From contig JAUWPV010000009.1 in the NCBI GenBank assembly GCA_030611385.1, forward strand, positions 1 to 57,592: 57,592 bases of DNA, in the 5' to 3' direction. Origin of the DNA: Bacillota bacterium (lineage in GTDB: Bacteria > Bacillota > Dethiobacteria > DTU022). Below the pieces are notes generated by a model. That model ran no database searches. It saw only the letters and a program-made list of their open reading frames with translations, and had not been told where the DNA came from. A program made the position numbers and the translations under genes. The number at the start of each line of letters is the position of its first letter. Within the stretch, counting starts at the first letter, position 1. This document shows, one piece after another, positions 1-9,063 of this stretch.

Positions 1-94
1 CCACACCCGTTCCCATACCGAACACGGAAGTTAAGCCCTCCAGCGCCGATGGTACTCGGGGCGCGAGCCCCCGGGAGAGTAGGTCCCCGCCGGG
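1..94 (+). rRNA. rrf: 5S ribosomal RNA, 3' part
   Basis: The first bases match the conserved 5S core (CCGAACACGGAAGTTAAGC, then the CAGCGCCGATGGTA block and GGGAGAGTAGG near the 3' end). The 5' end lies outside the window, so the gene is partial. It presumably closes an rRNA operon, because a terminator follows within 15 bases. The exact 3' end is estimated. Confidence 0.95.
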
Positions 95-107
95 AAATAT
101 TTCAAAC

Positions 108-140
108 AGGCCTCCCTATGAACACGAGGGAGGCCTTCTT
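108..140 (+). terminator. Rho-independent terminator of the rRNA operon
   Basis: A perfect 10-bp stem (AGGCCTCCCT at 108-117 with AGGGAGGCCT at 127-136) with a 9-base loop is followed by TCTTATTA. It lies directly after the 5S gene. Confidence 0.85.
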
Positions 141-219
141 ATTAGAGGTCAGAAGTGACTTGCCGGTGTTTATCACATACAATAGCGCTGTTAACTGCAA
201 CAGGCCGAAAGGAACAAAC

Positions 220-870
220 ATGGAAAACGCCAGGCGCATAAAAGTTATCAATGAGATCGCCAATTCGGTGACTCATGGGATCGGAACGCTGCTGGCGATA
301 GCAGCATTAGTATTACTGATTGTATTTGCATGTATCTATGGAAACGTCTGGCACGTAGTCAGTTTCAGCATTTATGGATCGACTCTCGTTATGCTTTACC
401 TGGCGTCAACCCTCTATCACAGTGTTCAAAAGAAACGCCCCAAATATATTTTACGCATTATTGATCATTCGGCCATCTATCTGCTTATTGCCGGCACCTA
501 TACCCCGTTCATGCTGGTTACTCTGCAGGGAAACAAAGGGTGGGCAATGTTCGGTGTAATCTGGGCGCTGGCGGTAGCCGGTATTCTCTACAAGGTTTTC
601 TTTATAAACAGACATGTAGTCATCTCCAGTCTCTTTTACCTGGCTATGGGTTGGTTGATTATTTTTTCTATCCGTGATCTATTCACTAATCTGCCGTTAA
701 ACGGGATAATCCTGCTCGGAGTGGGCGGTCTTTCCTATACTCTCGGCATGATATTTTATGCCTACCGTGAAAAGCTGCTTATGCATGCTGTATGGCATCT
801 TTTTGTCCTTGGCGGCAGTATCTGCCATTTCTTTTCAATCCTATTCTATGTCCTGCCACTGAAATCATAA
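220..870 (+). CDS. Hemolysin III / PAQR family membrane protein
   Basis: A 216-residue integral membrane protein with about seven hydrophobic segments. It carries the family's conserved residues: STLYHS after the second segment, RIIDHSAIYLLIAGTYTPF in the middle, and the C-terminal HAVWHLFVLGGSICH with the spaced histidines thought to bind zinc. Family members are called hemolysin III; by analogy with PAQR receptors they may be lipid hydrolases, but the bacterial role is unclear. I chose the ATG at 220, behind AAAGG, because it gives the usual N-terminus; a longer in-frame reading would run back into the 5S gene. It sits just downstream of the rRNA terminator. Confidence 0.9.
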   Translation: MENARRIKVINEIANSVTHGIGTLLAIAALVLLIVFACIYGNVWHVVSFSIYGSTLVMLYLASTLYHSVQKKRPKYILRIIDHSAIYLLIAGTYTPFMLVTLQGNKGWAMFGVIWALAVAGILYKVFFINRHVVISSLFYLAMGWLIIFSIRDLFTNLPLNGIILLGVGGLSYTLGMIFYAYREKLLMHAVWHLFVLGGSICHFFSILFYVLPLKS

Positions 871-897
871 TAAAATAATTCAGGAGGAGACATATGG

Positions 898-1566
898 TTG
901 ATGGATTTTGTGAACGGGCTATTGTTAGGTATGACATTGCAGTTTTCTCTGGGTCCCGTTTTCTTTGCGGTGCTGCATAAAGCTGTTACCGCAGGAAGCA
1001 GGGAGGCTGTAAAAATATCTTTGGGTGCGGCAATGGTCGATGCTTTATATATAGGTTTGTCTTTCACAGGTATCGCTTTTTTGCTGCAGATTAAAATCTT
1101 GCAAAGTGTTGTTCTGGCAATAGGAGCCTTAGTTTTAATAATATTTGGCTTGACCTATATTAGAAAGGCCAGAGCCTATAAGAACAAAAATAAAGCAAAA
1201 ACAACAGAAGCACTTTCTATCGATGATTCTGAAAAGGCGATTTGGGCAAATTTGGATGGAAACAGTTTTGCCCTTGGCTTAAAGTTAACTGCGATTAACC
1301 CTCTCACCATCATCTTCTGGTCAGGAACATTTGGGGTCCTCCTGACGACCGGAGTTCTTGGCAGCTTCAAAGAAGCTCTGCAGTACGCTGCCGGATGTGT
1401 TTCAGCAACATTAATATTTCTCGGCTCAGTCAGCGTTATTGCTCCCCATATTCCTATTCGGCGCAATCAAAATTTAGAAATCATGTTTGGTTATATTGTC
1501 GGTATTGTCCTGATTATTTTTGGTGTATTTATGTTATACCGCTTTGTTTATTTGATAATTAAATAA
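898..1566 (+). CDS. LysE family exporter
   Basis: About 222 residues with six predicted membrane helices, typical in length for the LysE/RhtB amino acid exporters. The N-terminus contains GMTLQFSLGPVFFAVL, matching the family's conserved G-x-x-x-GP motif in helix 1. A second hallmark is AINPLTIIFWSG around residue 130, the conserved NP before helix 4. A charged, lysine-rich loop near residues 90-115 separates the two halves. The start is a TTG at 898 or the ATG at 901; AGGAGG at 882-887 fits either. The likely role is efflux of an amino acid or similar metabolite; the substrate cannot be told. It lies 27 bases after the hemolysin III gene and may be co-transcribed with it. Confidence 0.88.
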   Translation: MMDFVNGLLLGMTLQFSLGPVFFAVLHKAVTAGSREAVKISLGAAMVDALYIGLSFTGIAFLLQIKILQSVVLAIGALVLIIFGLTYIRKARAYKNKNKAKTTEALSIDDSEKAIWANLDGNSFALGLKLTAINPLTIIFWSGTFGVLLTTGVLGSFKEALQYAAGCVSATLIFLGSVSVIAPHIPIRRNQNLEIMFGYIVGIVLIIFGVFMLYRFVYLIIK

Positions 1567-1608
1567 AGGCTGATCTATTCTAAAAAAAACAGAAAAACAG
1601 AATGTTTG

Positions 1609-1637
1609 TTGACATTAGCTGTGTTTTCTATTATAAT
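1609..1637 (+). promoter_or_regulatory. Sigma-A type promoter of the LIV transporter operon
   Basis: A consensus TTGACA (1609-1614) and TATAAT (1632-1637) are separated by exactly 17 bases. It stands about 220 bases upstream of the substrate-binding protein gene and so implies a long 5' leader. Within that leader, AAGGAGGTGAAT at about 1733 could serve a nine-codon leader peptide, but no known riboswitch was recognised. Confidence 0.8.
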
Positions 1638-1860
1638 ACATTATTATCCCGCCGAACGGCACTTATGTCCAAAAAACGCGCTATAATGGTTTTCGACCTA
1701 TAAGGTTTAATGCTTTTCACCTGAATTCAGCAAGGAGGTGAATACCAAGAGGTTAAACTATCGGTAAGGAAGATTGTTGGCAAATAAAGTTGTTTTGGGT
1801 TCAGAAGTTGGACTAGTGTTTTGTTTTCTAGGTATTAAACAATTGAAGGGGGTTTCTTAA

Positions 1861-3120
1861 GTGAGAAGTAAGTTAATAGTTTTGATTCTTGTAGGCCTTC
1901 TGGCAACAGCGCTAATTGCTGGTTGCGGCCCGAGCGATGACGGAGCTACCGATGAGGTTACAACTCACACAGTCGTCGCTATTTTACCGCTGACCGGTGC
2001 TCTAAGCACTTTTGGTGAAAATAGCTCTACAGCAGCTAAACTGGCTGCTGATGATGTAAACGCATGGTTAGAAGCAGAAGGAAAAGATTGGACCCTGAGG
2101 TTAGAAATCGACGATTCCCAAACCGAAGGTCCTGTTGGTTTACGTAAAATGCAGAGTTGGTTCGGTGAAGGTGTAAAGTTTTTTGTTGGGCCGCAGGCTA
2201 GCGGTGTTGCACAAGAGATGCTTTCTTTTGCCAACTCCAACCAAATTCTCTATATCTCACCTTCCTCAACTTCTCCCGCACTGGCTATCCCTGACGACTA
2301 TTTATTACGCTTCTGCACCACAGATTTAGTCCAGGGCCCGGCCATTGGTGCGATTGCTGAAGCAGCTGGTGTTGAACACCTTATTTTTAGCTGGCAGATA
2401 GACACATGGGGAGACGGCCTGCAGGCTGCTGCGGAAGCGTCAGTTGTAGAAGCGGGAATCTCTATTTACCCTCAAAAACTAGGCTTTGATCCACTGAAGG
2501 AAGACTTTACCACCGATGTTGCTTTGCTAGATGGGTATGTAAGCGACTTGGTTGCACAGGGAGTGTCCCTGGACAAAATTGGTGTTAACCTGATTACTTT
2601 TGAACAGGCTGCGCCGTACTTGGCAGAAGTGGCCAAGTATCCGCAACTTCTTGAACTGGTCTGGATTGGCAGTGATGGAACTGCTGTTTCTGAAGCCATC
2701 AAACAACACCCAGTTGCGTCCCAGGTAGCTGCTGATGTTAAATTCATCAACTCGATGAACCGTCCGGCAGAAGCTACAGCAGAGTCGAACTTCGATAATG
2801 TCAAGAATCATATCCAAGAGGAACTCGGCCGTGAAACTGATTCTTATGCCTATAACACCTATGACATGGTCTGGGCTATCGCAATGGCTATCGATGCAGT
2901 CGGTTACGATGCCGCGGCAGCTAAAGAAGCTATGCCCGGGGTTGTTGACGAGTGGTCAAAAGTATACGGTGCCAGCGGTCATGTCGTTTTAAATGCAGAC
3001 GGGGACCGGGCGTTTGCTGATTATGACTACTGGTTGCTGAATGATGCTTTTGAGTGGGTAACTGTTGGTTATTTCAGTGGTGGCACAGGAACCATTGAAT
3101 GGACACAGGAAATCTACTAG
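1861..3120 (+). CDS. Branched-chain amino acid type ABC transporter, substrate-binding lipoprotein
   Basis: A 419-residue type 1 periplasmic-binding fold protein (LivJ-like). The first 21 residues form a lipoprotein signal ending in ALIAGC, so Cys22 would be lipidated and the protein anchored outside the membrane. The mature start, VVAILPLTGALSTFGE, is the typical first strand and loop of LivJ-like receptors, and ADDVNAWLE and FVGPQASGVAQ follow as expected. The start is GTG behind GAAGGGGG. It is followed by the ATPase and permease genes of the same system. The LivJ family binds leucine, isoleucine, valine and also urea, amides or aromatic compounds, so the ligand is uncertain. Confidence 0.9.
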   Translation: MRSKLIVLILVGLLATALIAGCGPSDDGATDEVTTHTVVAILPLTGALSTFGENSSTAAKLAADDVNAWLEAEGKDWTLRLEIDDSQTEGPVGLRKMQSWFGEGVKFFVGPQASGVAQEMLSFANSNQILYISPSSTSPALAIPDDYLLRFCTTDLVQGPAIGAIAEAAGVEHLIFSWQIDTWGDGLQAAAEASVVEAGISIYPQKLGFDPLKEDFTTDVALLDGYVSDLVAQGVSLDKIGVNLITFEQAAPYLAEVAKYPQLLELVWIGSDGTAVSEAIKQHPVASQVAADVKFINSMNRPAEATAESNFDNVKNHIQEELGRETDSYAYNTYDMVWAIAMAIDAVGYDAAAAKEAMPGVVDEWSKVYGASGHVVLNADGDRAFADYDYWLLNDAFEWVTVGYFSGGTGTIEWTQEIY

Positions 3121-3144
3121 GTAGTGCAGATTGGAAATGAAAAC

Positions 3145-3175
3145 GGGGGTCGGGGTATTTTCTCCGACCCCCATT
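3145..3175 (+). terminator. Hairpin after the binding-protein gene
   Basis: GGGGGTCGG (3145-3153) pairs with CCGACCCCC (3164-3172), a 9-bp GC-rich stem. There is no good U tract after it. It lies between the binding-protein gene and the ATPase gene, so it probably gives partial termination or protects the upstream mRNA, making the binding protein the more abundant product. Confidence 0.6.
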
Positions 3176-3190
3176 TAAGGTGGTGAACAG

Positions 3191-3958
3191 ATGAGTAATA
3201 TACTGGTAACAGAAAATGTTACAAAAAAGTTTGAAGGTTTAGTGGCTGTTAATAAGGCAAATATTGTGGTGAAAGAAAATTCATTCACATTGTTAATAGG
3301 TCCTAACGGGAGTGGCAAGACGACTTTGATCAACTGCTGTACCGGTATCCTTAAACCGACTTCCGGCCGGGTGATGCTAGGTGATACTGATATTACCGGG
3401 TGGAAACCTCATCAGATTTACGATGTGGGATTTGTGAGAACCTTTCAAATTCCACTTCCCTTTATCGGACTCACTGTTCTGGATAATGTTCTGGGTGCGA
3501 TGAGAAATATAGGGGAGTCACCGGTTAAGGCGATCTCAAAGCGCACATGGGTTGAGGAAGAAGAAAAAAACATGATACACGCGATGGAGATCCTGGCAAA
3601 GGTAGGTCTGGATAAACACTGGAATCTGCCGAGCGGTGCCCTCGGTGCTGCACAACTTAAGCTATTAGAAGTGGCTAAGGGCCTCTCTTCAGGAGCTAAG
3701 ATTATTGCTCTGGATGAACCGATCGGCGGGGTTGACCCTGCTTCGGCACACGAAATCCTTTCCCATGTGGCTGAACTCAAAAGCGAGGGTTTGACTTTCC
3801 TGGTGGTCGAGCACCGTATCGATATTGCCGCACCCTTTGCCGACTATATCTATGCAATGGACCTTGGCACGATCATATCCGAAGGGCCTCCCGAGCAGGT
3901 GCTTAATGACCCTAAGGTGATCGAGGTCTATATTGGTAAGGGGGTAGAAGCATGCTGA
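3191..3958 (+). CDS. livG: ABC transporter ATP-binding protein, LivG-like
   Basis: A 255-residue cytoplasmic ATPase. The Walker A motif is GPNGSGKTT near residue 40. Walker B is IIALDEPIGGVDP near residue 175, and the H-loop is in VVEHRIDI near residue 203. The C-terminal LivG-type extension is present. The signature motif is unusual: the expected LSGGQ or LSYGQ position reads GALGAAQLKLLEVAKGL. The protein would pair with the next gene, LivF, whose signature is normal, so one composite ATP site would be degenerate. Its stop overlaps the livF start. RBS AAGGTGGTG precedes the ATG. Confidence 0.92.
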   Translation: MSNILVTENVTKKFEGLVAVNKANIVVKENSFTLLIGPNGSGKTTLINCCTGILKPTSGRVMLGDTDITGWKPHQIYDVGFVRTFQIPLPFIGLTVLDNVLGAMRNIGESPVKAISKRTWVEEEEKNMIHAMEILAKVGLDKHWNLPSGALGAAQLKLLEVAKGLSSGAKIIALDEPIGGVDPASAHEILSHVAELKSEGLTFLVVEHRIDIAAPFADYIYAMDLGTIISEGPPEQVLNDPKVIEVYIGKGVEAC

Positions 3959-4716
3959 TAGTAAAAAATCTGAATTCCGGGTACGGTAAACTCCAGATTC
4001 TTTTTGATCTGAATATCGAAGTGCCTGATAAGGGACTTACTGTCGTGGTCGGACCAAACGGCGCCGGAAAAACAACGCTCTTATGCAGCATCATGGGTAT
4101 CGCCAATATATTTTCTGGAGAAATTATGTTTAATAATATCCCACTGGCCGGTGAGCTAACCTACAATCTGGCCAAGAAAGGGATTTCTTACGTTCCCCAG
4201 ATGGGCAATGTTTTCGCCGAACTGACGGTTCTAGATAATCTGCATATGGCCGGTTACCTGATGCCAAGGGACGAGGCAAAAGATAAGGCCGCTCAGATGA
4301 CCGATATATTCCCAGTGCTCAAGAAATTTATCCTACGCAAGGCAGGAACTTTGAGCGGTGGAGAAAGAAGAATGCTGGCTATCGCCATGGGTTTAATGAA
4401 AAATCCAAAACTGATGCTTCTTGATGAACTCAGTACTGACCTGGCACCGATCATAGCAGAAAAAGTTATGATGGAAGTATCGAGGTTAAGAGATGAACTT
4501 GGAATCACGATCTTGATGGTCGAGCAGATGGCCAAGAGGGCGCTCGAAATTGGCGATACAGCATATCTACTGGTAAGTGGCGAGGTGAGGTATAAGGGTA
4601 AGGCTGATAGTTTACTCCACGAACCGGAGCTCTGTTCGATGTACCTGGGGATCAAACCGCCAGCGGATAAAAAAAATAGTTATGCATTACCAACACCGGA
4701 AGAGGGGAGTGAGTAA
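3952..4716 (+). CDS. livF: ABC transporter ATP-binding protein, LivF-like
   Basis: A 254-residue ATPase partner of LivG. It shows Walker A GPNGAGKTT, a standard signature LSGGERRMLAIAMGLM, and Walker B LMLLDELSTDLAP. A glutamate follows the aspartate as required, though DEL replaces the common DEP. The start codon overlaps the end of livG by seven bases, indicating translational coupling. It energises uptake through the LivH/LivM-like permeases just downstream. Confidence 0.92.
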   Translation: MLIVKNLNSGYGKLQILFDLNIEVPDKGLTVVVGPNGAGKTTLLCSIMGIANIFSGEIMFNNIPLAGELTYNLAKKGISYVPQMGNVFAELTVLDNLHMAGYLMPRDEAKDKAAQMTDIFPVLKKFILRKAGTLSGGERRMLAIAMGLMKNPKLMLLDELSTDLAPIIAEKVMMEVSRLRDELGITILMVEQMAKRALEIGDTAYLLVSGEVRYKGKADSLLHEPELCSMYLGIKPPADKKNSYALPTPEEGSE

Positions 4717-4721
4717 ATCCA

Positions 4722-5660
4722 ATGACGCCTTGGATGTCAAGTGGTTTAATCTATGCGAGCGGCTTGGCTTTGACGGCCGGTAGCGTAACACTGATTTATA
4801 TAACAACACGTACTTTTAACTTTGCTGTTGCCAGTATGGCAACAATCGGTTTTTATGTGAGCTATACCGGTGTTATTCTTTACGGCGGTCTTCCCTATAA
4901 ATATTATCCTTTTGTTATTATTATAGGATCCATAGTAGGATTGATCTGCTACTATGGGTTAAACCGGCATTTGTTGCGCCGACGGGCTGCGGAAATCACA
5001 TTGATGATGTCTACACTGGGTTATGATCTTGTTTTGTTGTCCATGATCCAGATGTATACCGACTTCCTGACAAAAACCTACAAGCTATTTCCACGTCGGG
5101 TAACTATGAACATCTACGACTTTGAACTCTTTGGCGAAAAAGCAGCAGCTTTTATTCTGCCGTTTATTGCTATTGTATTCCTGATGGGACTCCATATGTT
5201 CTTAACCAAGACCAAGTTTGGAGTGGCGATGCGGGCGACAATTGAAAACCCGGTTCTGGCCGGAGCATCAGGGATAAACTCAGATCGGGTCTACCTGGTA
5301 GCTTGGGTCATTGGCGGTGGCATGGCAGCACTCGGTGGAGCCTTTATAGCTATGGCTCAGACAGGAACTCCGGTTATGGGCATGTTCATAATACCGTTAA
5401 TGTTTGCCGGAGCTATTCTTGGCGGTCTGGGCAGTTTATACGGAGGGATTCTTGGCGGTTTTGTGATCGGAATGACCGAGTATGCCGGTGTATTTTACTT
5501 AGCGCAACGCTTTGGCCCCTGGGTACTCGGATACCGCATGGGAATACCGCTTATGCTTATGGCCATAACTCTGCTTATATTCCCAAGAGGATTGGCCGGT
5601 ATTCCCCTGGTTAAGCTTTTTGGTTTGTTAGCCGGGAAGAAAAGAGGTGTAAACGCGTGA
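4722..5660 (+). CDS. livH: Branched-chain amino acid type ABC permease, LivH-like
   Basis: A 312-residue membrane protein with about eight hydrophobic helices. The N-terminal segment GLIYASGLALTAGSVTLIY and the C-terminal FAGAILGGLGSLYGGILGG match the LivH-type permeases, which form the pore with LivM. It starts five bases after livF and its stop overlaps the next permease, consistent with one operon. Confidence 0.9.
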   Translation: MTPWMSSGLIYASGLALTAGSVTLIYITTRTFNFAVASMATIGFYVSYTGVILYGGLPYKYYPFVIIIGSIVGLICYYGLNRHLLRRRAAEITLMMSTLGYDLVLLSMIQMYTDFLTKTYKLFPRRVTMNIYDFELFGEKAAAFILPFIAIVFLMGLHMFLTKTKFGVAMRATIENPVLAGASGINSDRVYLVAWVIGGGMAALGGAFIAMAQTGTPVMGMFIIPLMFAGAILGGLGSLYGGILGGFVIGMTEYAGVFYLAQRFGPWVLGYRMGIPLMLMAITLLIFPRGLAGIPLVKLFGLLAGKKRGVNA

Positions 5661-6817
5661 CCACCAAAAATGGTATGATCACAAAGATCAAAGATTACAT
5701 GCTGTTAAGAGAAGTAATGGTTATACTGGTAATCCTGGCTTTACTTACATTTCTTTTCACCAGCCGTGGAGTCCCGATTATACTGACCATATTTATTGAC
5801 TTTGCAATATTTGCGATCATTACGATGAGCTTGAACCTGGAAACCGGTTATACCGGTATTCCTCAGTTTGGCCGTGTAGCTGCAGTCATTGTCGGTGCTT
5901 TCGCAGTGGGTTCTATTCCCGGTCGGATAATGGCCAGATTTATGGGCTTTCCCTGGGGAATTGAATACGCTTCTGATACGGTTAACTTCAAGGTTGTCCC
6001 TCAAATAACCGCGCTTTTAGCGAGCAACTGGTTGCTTTCCCTGGGGTTTTTAGTTTTAAGCCTCACCGTTGCTGCTTTGAGTGGTGCTGCTATCGGTTGG
6101 CTTATATCCCGTCCGGCGATCCGGCTGAAAGAGGCCTATCTCGGAATTTCGTTGCTGGCTTTCGGTGACTTTTTCATGTGGGTAGGACACAACTGGAAAG
6201 GAATGGTTGGAGGAAGTGTCCCGGTCAATGTTCCTGATCCTTTCCGGATATTTGCTGGAAATCGCTTTACGATTATAGTTTTGGTTATATTTACTATTGC
6301 CTTTTTGGTTTTTGTTTTCCTGAACAAATTGACCAAGTCTCCATTTGGGCGCTCGCTGCGGATGATCAGAGATAATGATATGGCAGCAGCAGCCGCCGGG
6401 AAAAATATCGTCACTGTAAGAACTCGGAGTCTGGTTATTGGTTCGGCACTGGCCGCTATCGGAGGGGGTCTCTATGTGCTTTATGTCGGCTCTGTTGCTT
6501 CGATCGGTTTTTCCAGGCTGACCTTTACTTTCTGGCCCTGGGCTTTTATGATGCTGGGTGGTATCGGTAGCAATATTGGTGTACTATTAGGCGTATTTTT
6601 GCTCTGCATTCTCAGGACAATGATTGTAATTTTTCGTTCCCAGTGGTTTGGATTTCTCCTGGTGGTCGGTATAGACCCACTCTGGTTGGAGTTCACCCTG
6701 ATGGGTGCGGTGATTATTGGAGTCATATTGTTTCTGCCGTACGGCTTGGTTCCTGAAAAGATCGAACCGATGCTACCGGCAAATAGAGTAAAGAGGGTAC
6801 TTGCAGGAAGACAGTAA
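5657..6817 (+). CDS. livM: Branched-chain amino acid type ABC permease, LivM-like
   Basis: A 386-residue membrane protein, the second pore subunit. The central part carries LKEAYLGISLLAFGDF and, further on, SPFGRSLRMIRDNDMAAAAAGKN, the coupling region that LivM proteins present to the ATPases. About ten hydrophobic segments are visible. It starts with GTG overlapping the livH stop by four bases. It is the last gene of the transporter operon and is followed by a strong terminator. Confidence 0.9.
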   Translation: MTTKNGMITKIKDYMLLREVMVILVILALLTFLFTSRGVPIILTIFIDFAIFAIITMSLNLETGYTGIPQFGRVAAVIVGAFAVGSIPGRIMARFMGFPWGIEYASDTVNFKVVPQITALLASNWLLSLGFLVLSLTVAALSGAAIGWLISRPAIRLKEAYLGISLLAFGDFFMWVGHNWKGMVGGSVPVNVPDPFRIFAGNRFTIIVLVIFTIAFLVFVFLNKLTKSPFGRSLRMIRDNDMAAAAAGKNIVTVRTRSLVIGSALAAIGGGLYVLYVGSVASIGFSRLTFTFWPWAFMMLGGIGSNIGVLLGVFLLCILRTMIVIFRSQWFGFLLVVGIDPLWLEFTLMGAVIIGVILFLPYGLVPEKIEPMLPANRVKRVLAGRQ

Positions 6818-6846
6818 TATGTTAAGCACAATGTAATAAATGAAAA

Positions 6847-6876
6847 AGTGGGGCCCGATTGGGCCTCACTTTTTTT
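6847..6876 (+). terminator. Terminator of the LIV operon, probably bidirectional
   Basis: A 10-bp stem (AGTGGGGCCC with GGGCCTCACT, one G-T pair) has a GATT loop and is followed by seven T. On the other strand the stem is followed by CTTTTTC, so it may also stop the convergent EamA transcript. Confidence 0.88.
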
Positions 6877-6919
6877 ATACAGCATGAGTCTTTCCGCAAA
6901 CTTACCAGCTCATTGATAT

Positions 6920-7801
6920 TTAACTGCCAATCGGCGCTTCTCCAACAACTGTTTTACTGGAGTAGATGTTGCGGAGGGTCACGGCTGTCAGAACGATAGC
7001 ACCGCCAACAATAGCCCATTTGCCCGGCGCTTCTCCGATTATTAGCCATACCCAGATTGGATTAAGAAGTGGGTCTATGGTTTGGATCAAGATAGCTTCA
7101 AGAGCAGCAACATACTTTATTGCTGTTGAGTAAATTACGAAAGACAACCCTATTTGCAACACACCCAGGTAAAGCAAGACAATCCAATCAATAACAGCGG
7201 GTGCTTGCTGAAAATAAAAGGGCAGGCAGATAATCATTGTAATCAGATTACCGATCAATACGGTTTCCAGAGGCGAAGCATTTTTTTGCATGCGCATGCA
7301 GATAATAAAGTATGACATGGTAATGCCACTTCCGACAGCCATAATATTCCCCCAAAAACCGCTTAGAGATAATCTGTCGAAGAAAAAGAGGAACATGCCT
7401 CCAATTACTACAGCAATGATCGTCCAATCAAAACGTTTTACTTTTTCTTTGAGAAGCCAGGCGCCCAGCAGTGCTGTGAAAACAGGAGCGTTATACTGCA
7501 GCAAAATCGCGTTGGCTGCAGTAGTCATCTTGGTTGCCGAAACAAATAAAATCATTGTTAGCGCATAGGCTATTGCTCCGGATACCTTGGGAAAAGATAG
7601 GGTAAAATTCAGTTTGCCACGCATTACTAATAAAATAACAGCTGCGGCTATGGCGCTGCGTAAACCGGCAATGGCTAAGGGATTTAGTCCAATTAGCTTA
7701 ATGAACAATCCACTGGTGCTCCACAGGGTGGCTGAAAAAGCGATGTAGAGTAATGCTCTATTCGGATGGATTTCTTTAGCTTCAAAAATTGCTTTGAACA
7801 T
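6920..7801 (-). CDS. EamA/DMT family transporter
   Basis: A 293-residue protein with ten hydrophobic helices arranged as two five-helix EamA repeats. Typical family stretches are LWSTSGLFIKLIGLNPLAI at the start of repeat one and ILIQTIDPLLNPIWVWLIIGE near the end of repeat two, the usual position for a conserved proline-rich loop. DMT transporters export or import metabolites across the inner membrane; the substrate is unknown. I chose the ATG at 7801, preceded by GGAGG, over a longer form whose N-terminus is not family-like. It lies 77 bases downstream of the aminotransferase gene on the same strand and may be the last gene of that operon. Confidence 0.87.
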   Translation of the reverse strand: MFKAIFEAKEIHPNRALLYIAFSATLWSTSGLFIKLIGLNPLAIAGLRSAIAAAVILLVMRGKLNFTLSFPKVSGAIAYALTMILFVSATKMTTAANAILLQYNAPVFTALLGAWLLKEKVKRFDWTIIAVVIGGMFLFFFDRLSLSGFWGNIMAVGSGITMSYFIICMRMQKNASPLETVLIGNLITMIICLPFYFQQAPAVIDWIVLLYLGVLQIGLSFVIYSTAIKYVAALEAILIQTIDPLLNPIWVWLIIGEAPGKWAIVGGAIVLTAVTLRNIYSSKTVVGEAPIGS

Positions 7802-7878
7802 CAGGCTTCCTCCACTAGTAGAATTATAGTTTAATTCCTGGTGCAAAATAAATATGACAGGATTAAATTGAAACATCC

Positions 7879-9063
7879 TTAATTAACAAGCCCGACGATC
7901 TCTTTTATAGCGCCGATCAGGTAGTCAATATCGTTTTTGTTGGAAAAATACCCGGGACTTAAGCGGACGGTGCCCTCAGGAAAGGTTCCAATAGCCTTGT
8001 GGGCCAGAGGCGCACAGTGCAGGCCGGTCCGGCATAGTATGCCATAACTGTTTTCCAGGATATAGCCTACTTCTCCACAGTCGGTGTTATCAATGGTAAA
8101 AGAGACGATACTCGAACAAAGTTCCGAATCTGCCGGTCCGTATAGCTTAATACTTTTTATTGCCTGCAGCTGTGTAAAGAGATTGGTACGGATGGACTTC
8201 TCATGGTCTCTGATCAGGGTGATACCCTGTTGTTGAATAAAATTTATTCCTTCCAGCAGTCCGGCCAGGCCGACGCTGTTCAGAGTACCCGCTTCAAGCC
8301 TTTCCGGCATGGTTTCAGGGTGCCTATCCTGATCGGACTGGCTTCCGGTGCCGCCCTCGCGCAGTGTTTTCAGGTCAAGCCCAGGCCTCACATAGAGGCC
8401 GCCGGTTCCCGTTGGGCCAAGCAATCCTTTATGCCCGGTAAATGCAAGCAGATCGATATTTTCACTCTGCGCATCGATTTTAATTGTCCCAGCAGTTTGC
8501 GAGGCATCGACCAGGACCTTAACTCCCCTGCTGTGTGCCGAGTCGATCATCTTTTTCAAAGGGGCAATTGTTCCAGTAACATTTGAGGCATGGTTGCAAA
8601 CAAGCAGGCGTGTATCAGGCTGGTAAGCCTTTTCCAGAAAATCTAAATCAGGGCAACCTTCTTTTGTAGAGAGTATTTCTGTGATAGTGACAAGTCCTTC
8701 CCGCTGTAAGCGCGCCAGCGGACGCAGGACAGAGTTATGCTCCATGGCAGTAAATAAAACATGATCGCCGGGTTCAAGGAAACCCTTCAGGGCGATATTC
8801 AATGCATCTGTGGCGTTGAGTGTGAAAATAATCCGGGCGGGATCGGCAATGTTAAATAAAGCAGCTACGGCTTCTCTGGTACGGTAAATCAGGCGATCCG
8901 CTTCAAGTGTGCGGGTATGCCCGGAACGTCCGGGGTTACCGCAGGCCTGGCGCATCTGAATCTCCCCAGCCTTATATACCGCTTCCGGTTTTGGCCATGA
9001 AGTAGCGGCATTATCGAAATAGCGATTATATTTACTGCCCGTCTGTTCTTCAAATTTACTCAT
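7879..9063 (-). CDS. Class V aminotransferase, cysteine desulfurase / selenocysteine lyase-like
   Basis: A 394-residue PLP enzyme. The N-terminus YFDNAATSWPKPEAV is typical of this desulfurase subfamily. The PLP lysine is in FTGHKGLLGPTGTGGLY near residue 200, and the catalytic-loop cysteine is in RTGLHCAP near residue 360. The family removes sulfur (or selenium) from cysteine (or selenocysteine) and passes it to a carrier. The neighbours upstream on the same strand, DUF3343, a TusA-like carrier and YedE, form a known set linked to selenium or sulfur handling, which supports that role. The start at 9063 has GGAGGAGC upstream and overlaps the DUF3343 gene by eight bases. Confidence 0.88.
   Translation of the reverse strand: MSKFEEQTGSKYNRYFDNAATSWPKPEAVYKAGEIQMRQACGNPGRSGHTRTLEADRLIYRTREAVAALFNIADPARIIFTLNATDALNIALKGFLEPGDHVLFTAMEHNSVLRPLARLQREGLVTITEILSTKEGCPDLDFLEKAYQPDTRLLVCNHASNVTGTIAPLKKMIDSAHSRGVKVLVDASQTAGTIKIDAQSENIDLLAFTGHKGLLGPTGTGGLYVRPGLDLKTLREGGTGSQSDQDRHPETMPERLEAGTLNSVGLAGLLEGINFIQQQGITLIRDHEKSIRTNLFTQLQAIKSIKLYGPADSELCSSIVSFTIDNTDCGEVGYILENSYGILCRTGLHCAPLAHKAIGTFPEGTVRLSPGYFSNKNDIDYLIGAIKEIVGLVN

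Noticed and set aside
49-219. Extension of the hemolysin III gene into the 5S rRNA
   Set aside because: The in-frame extension is translated 5S and terminator sequence; the ATG at 220 has a ribosome binding site and a family-like N-terminus.
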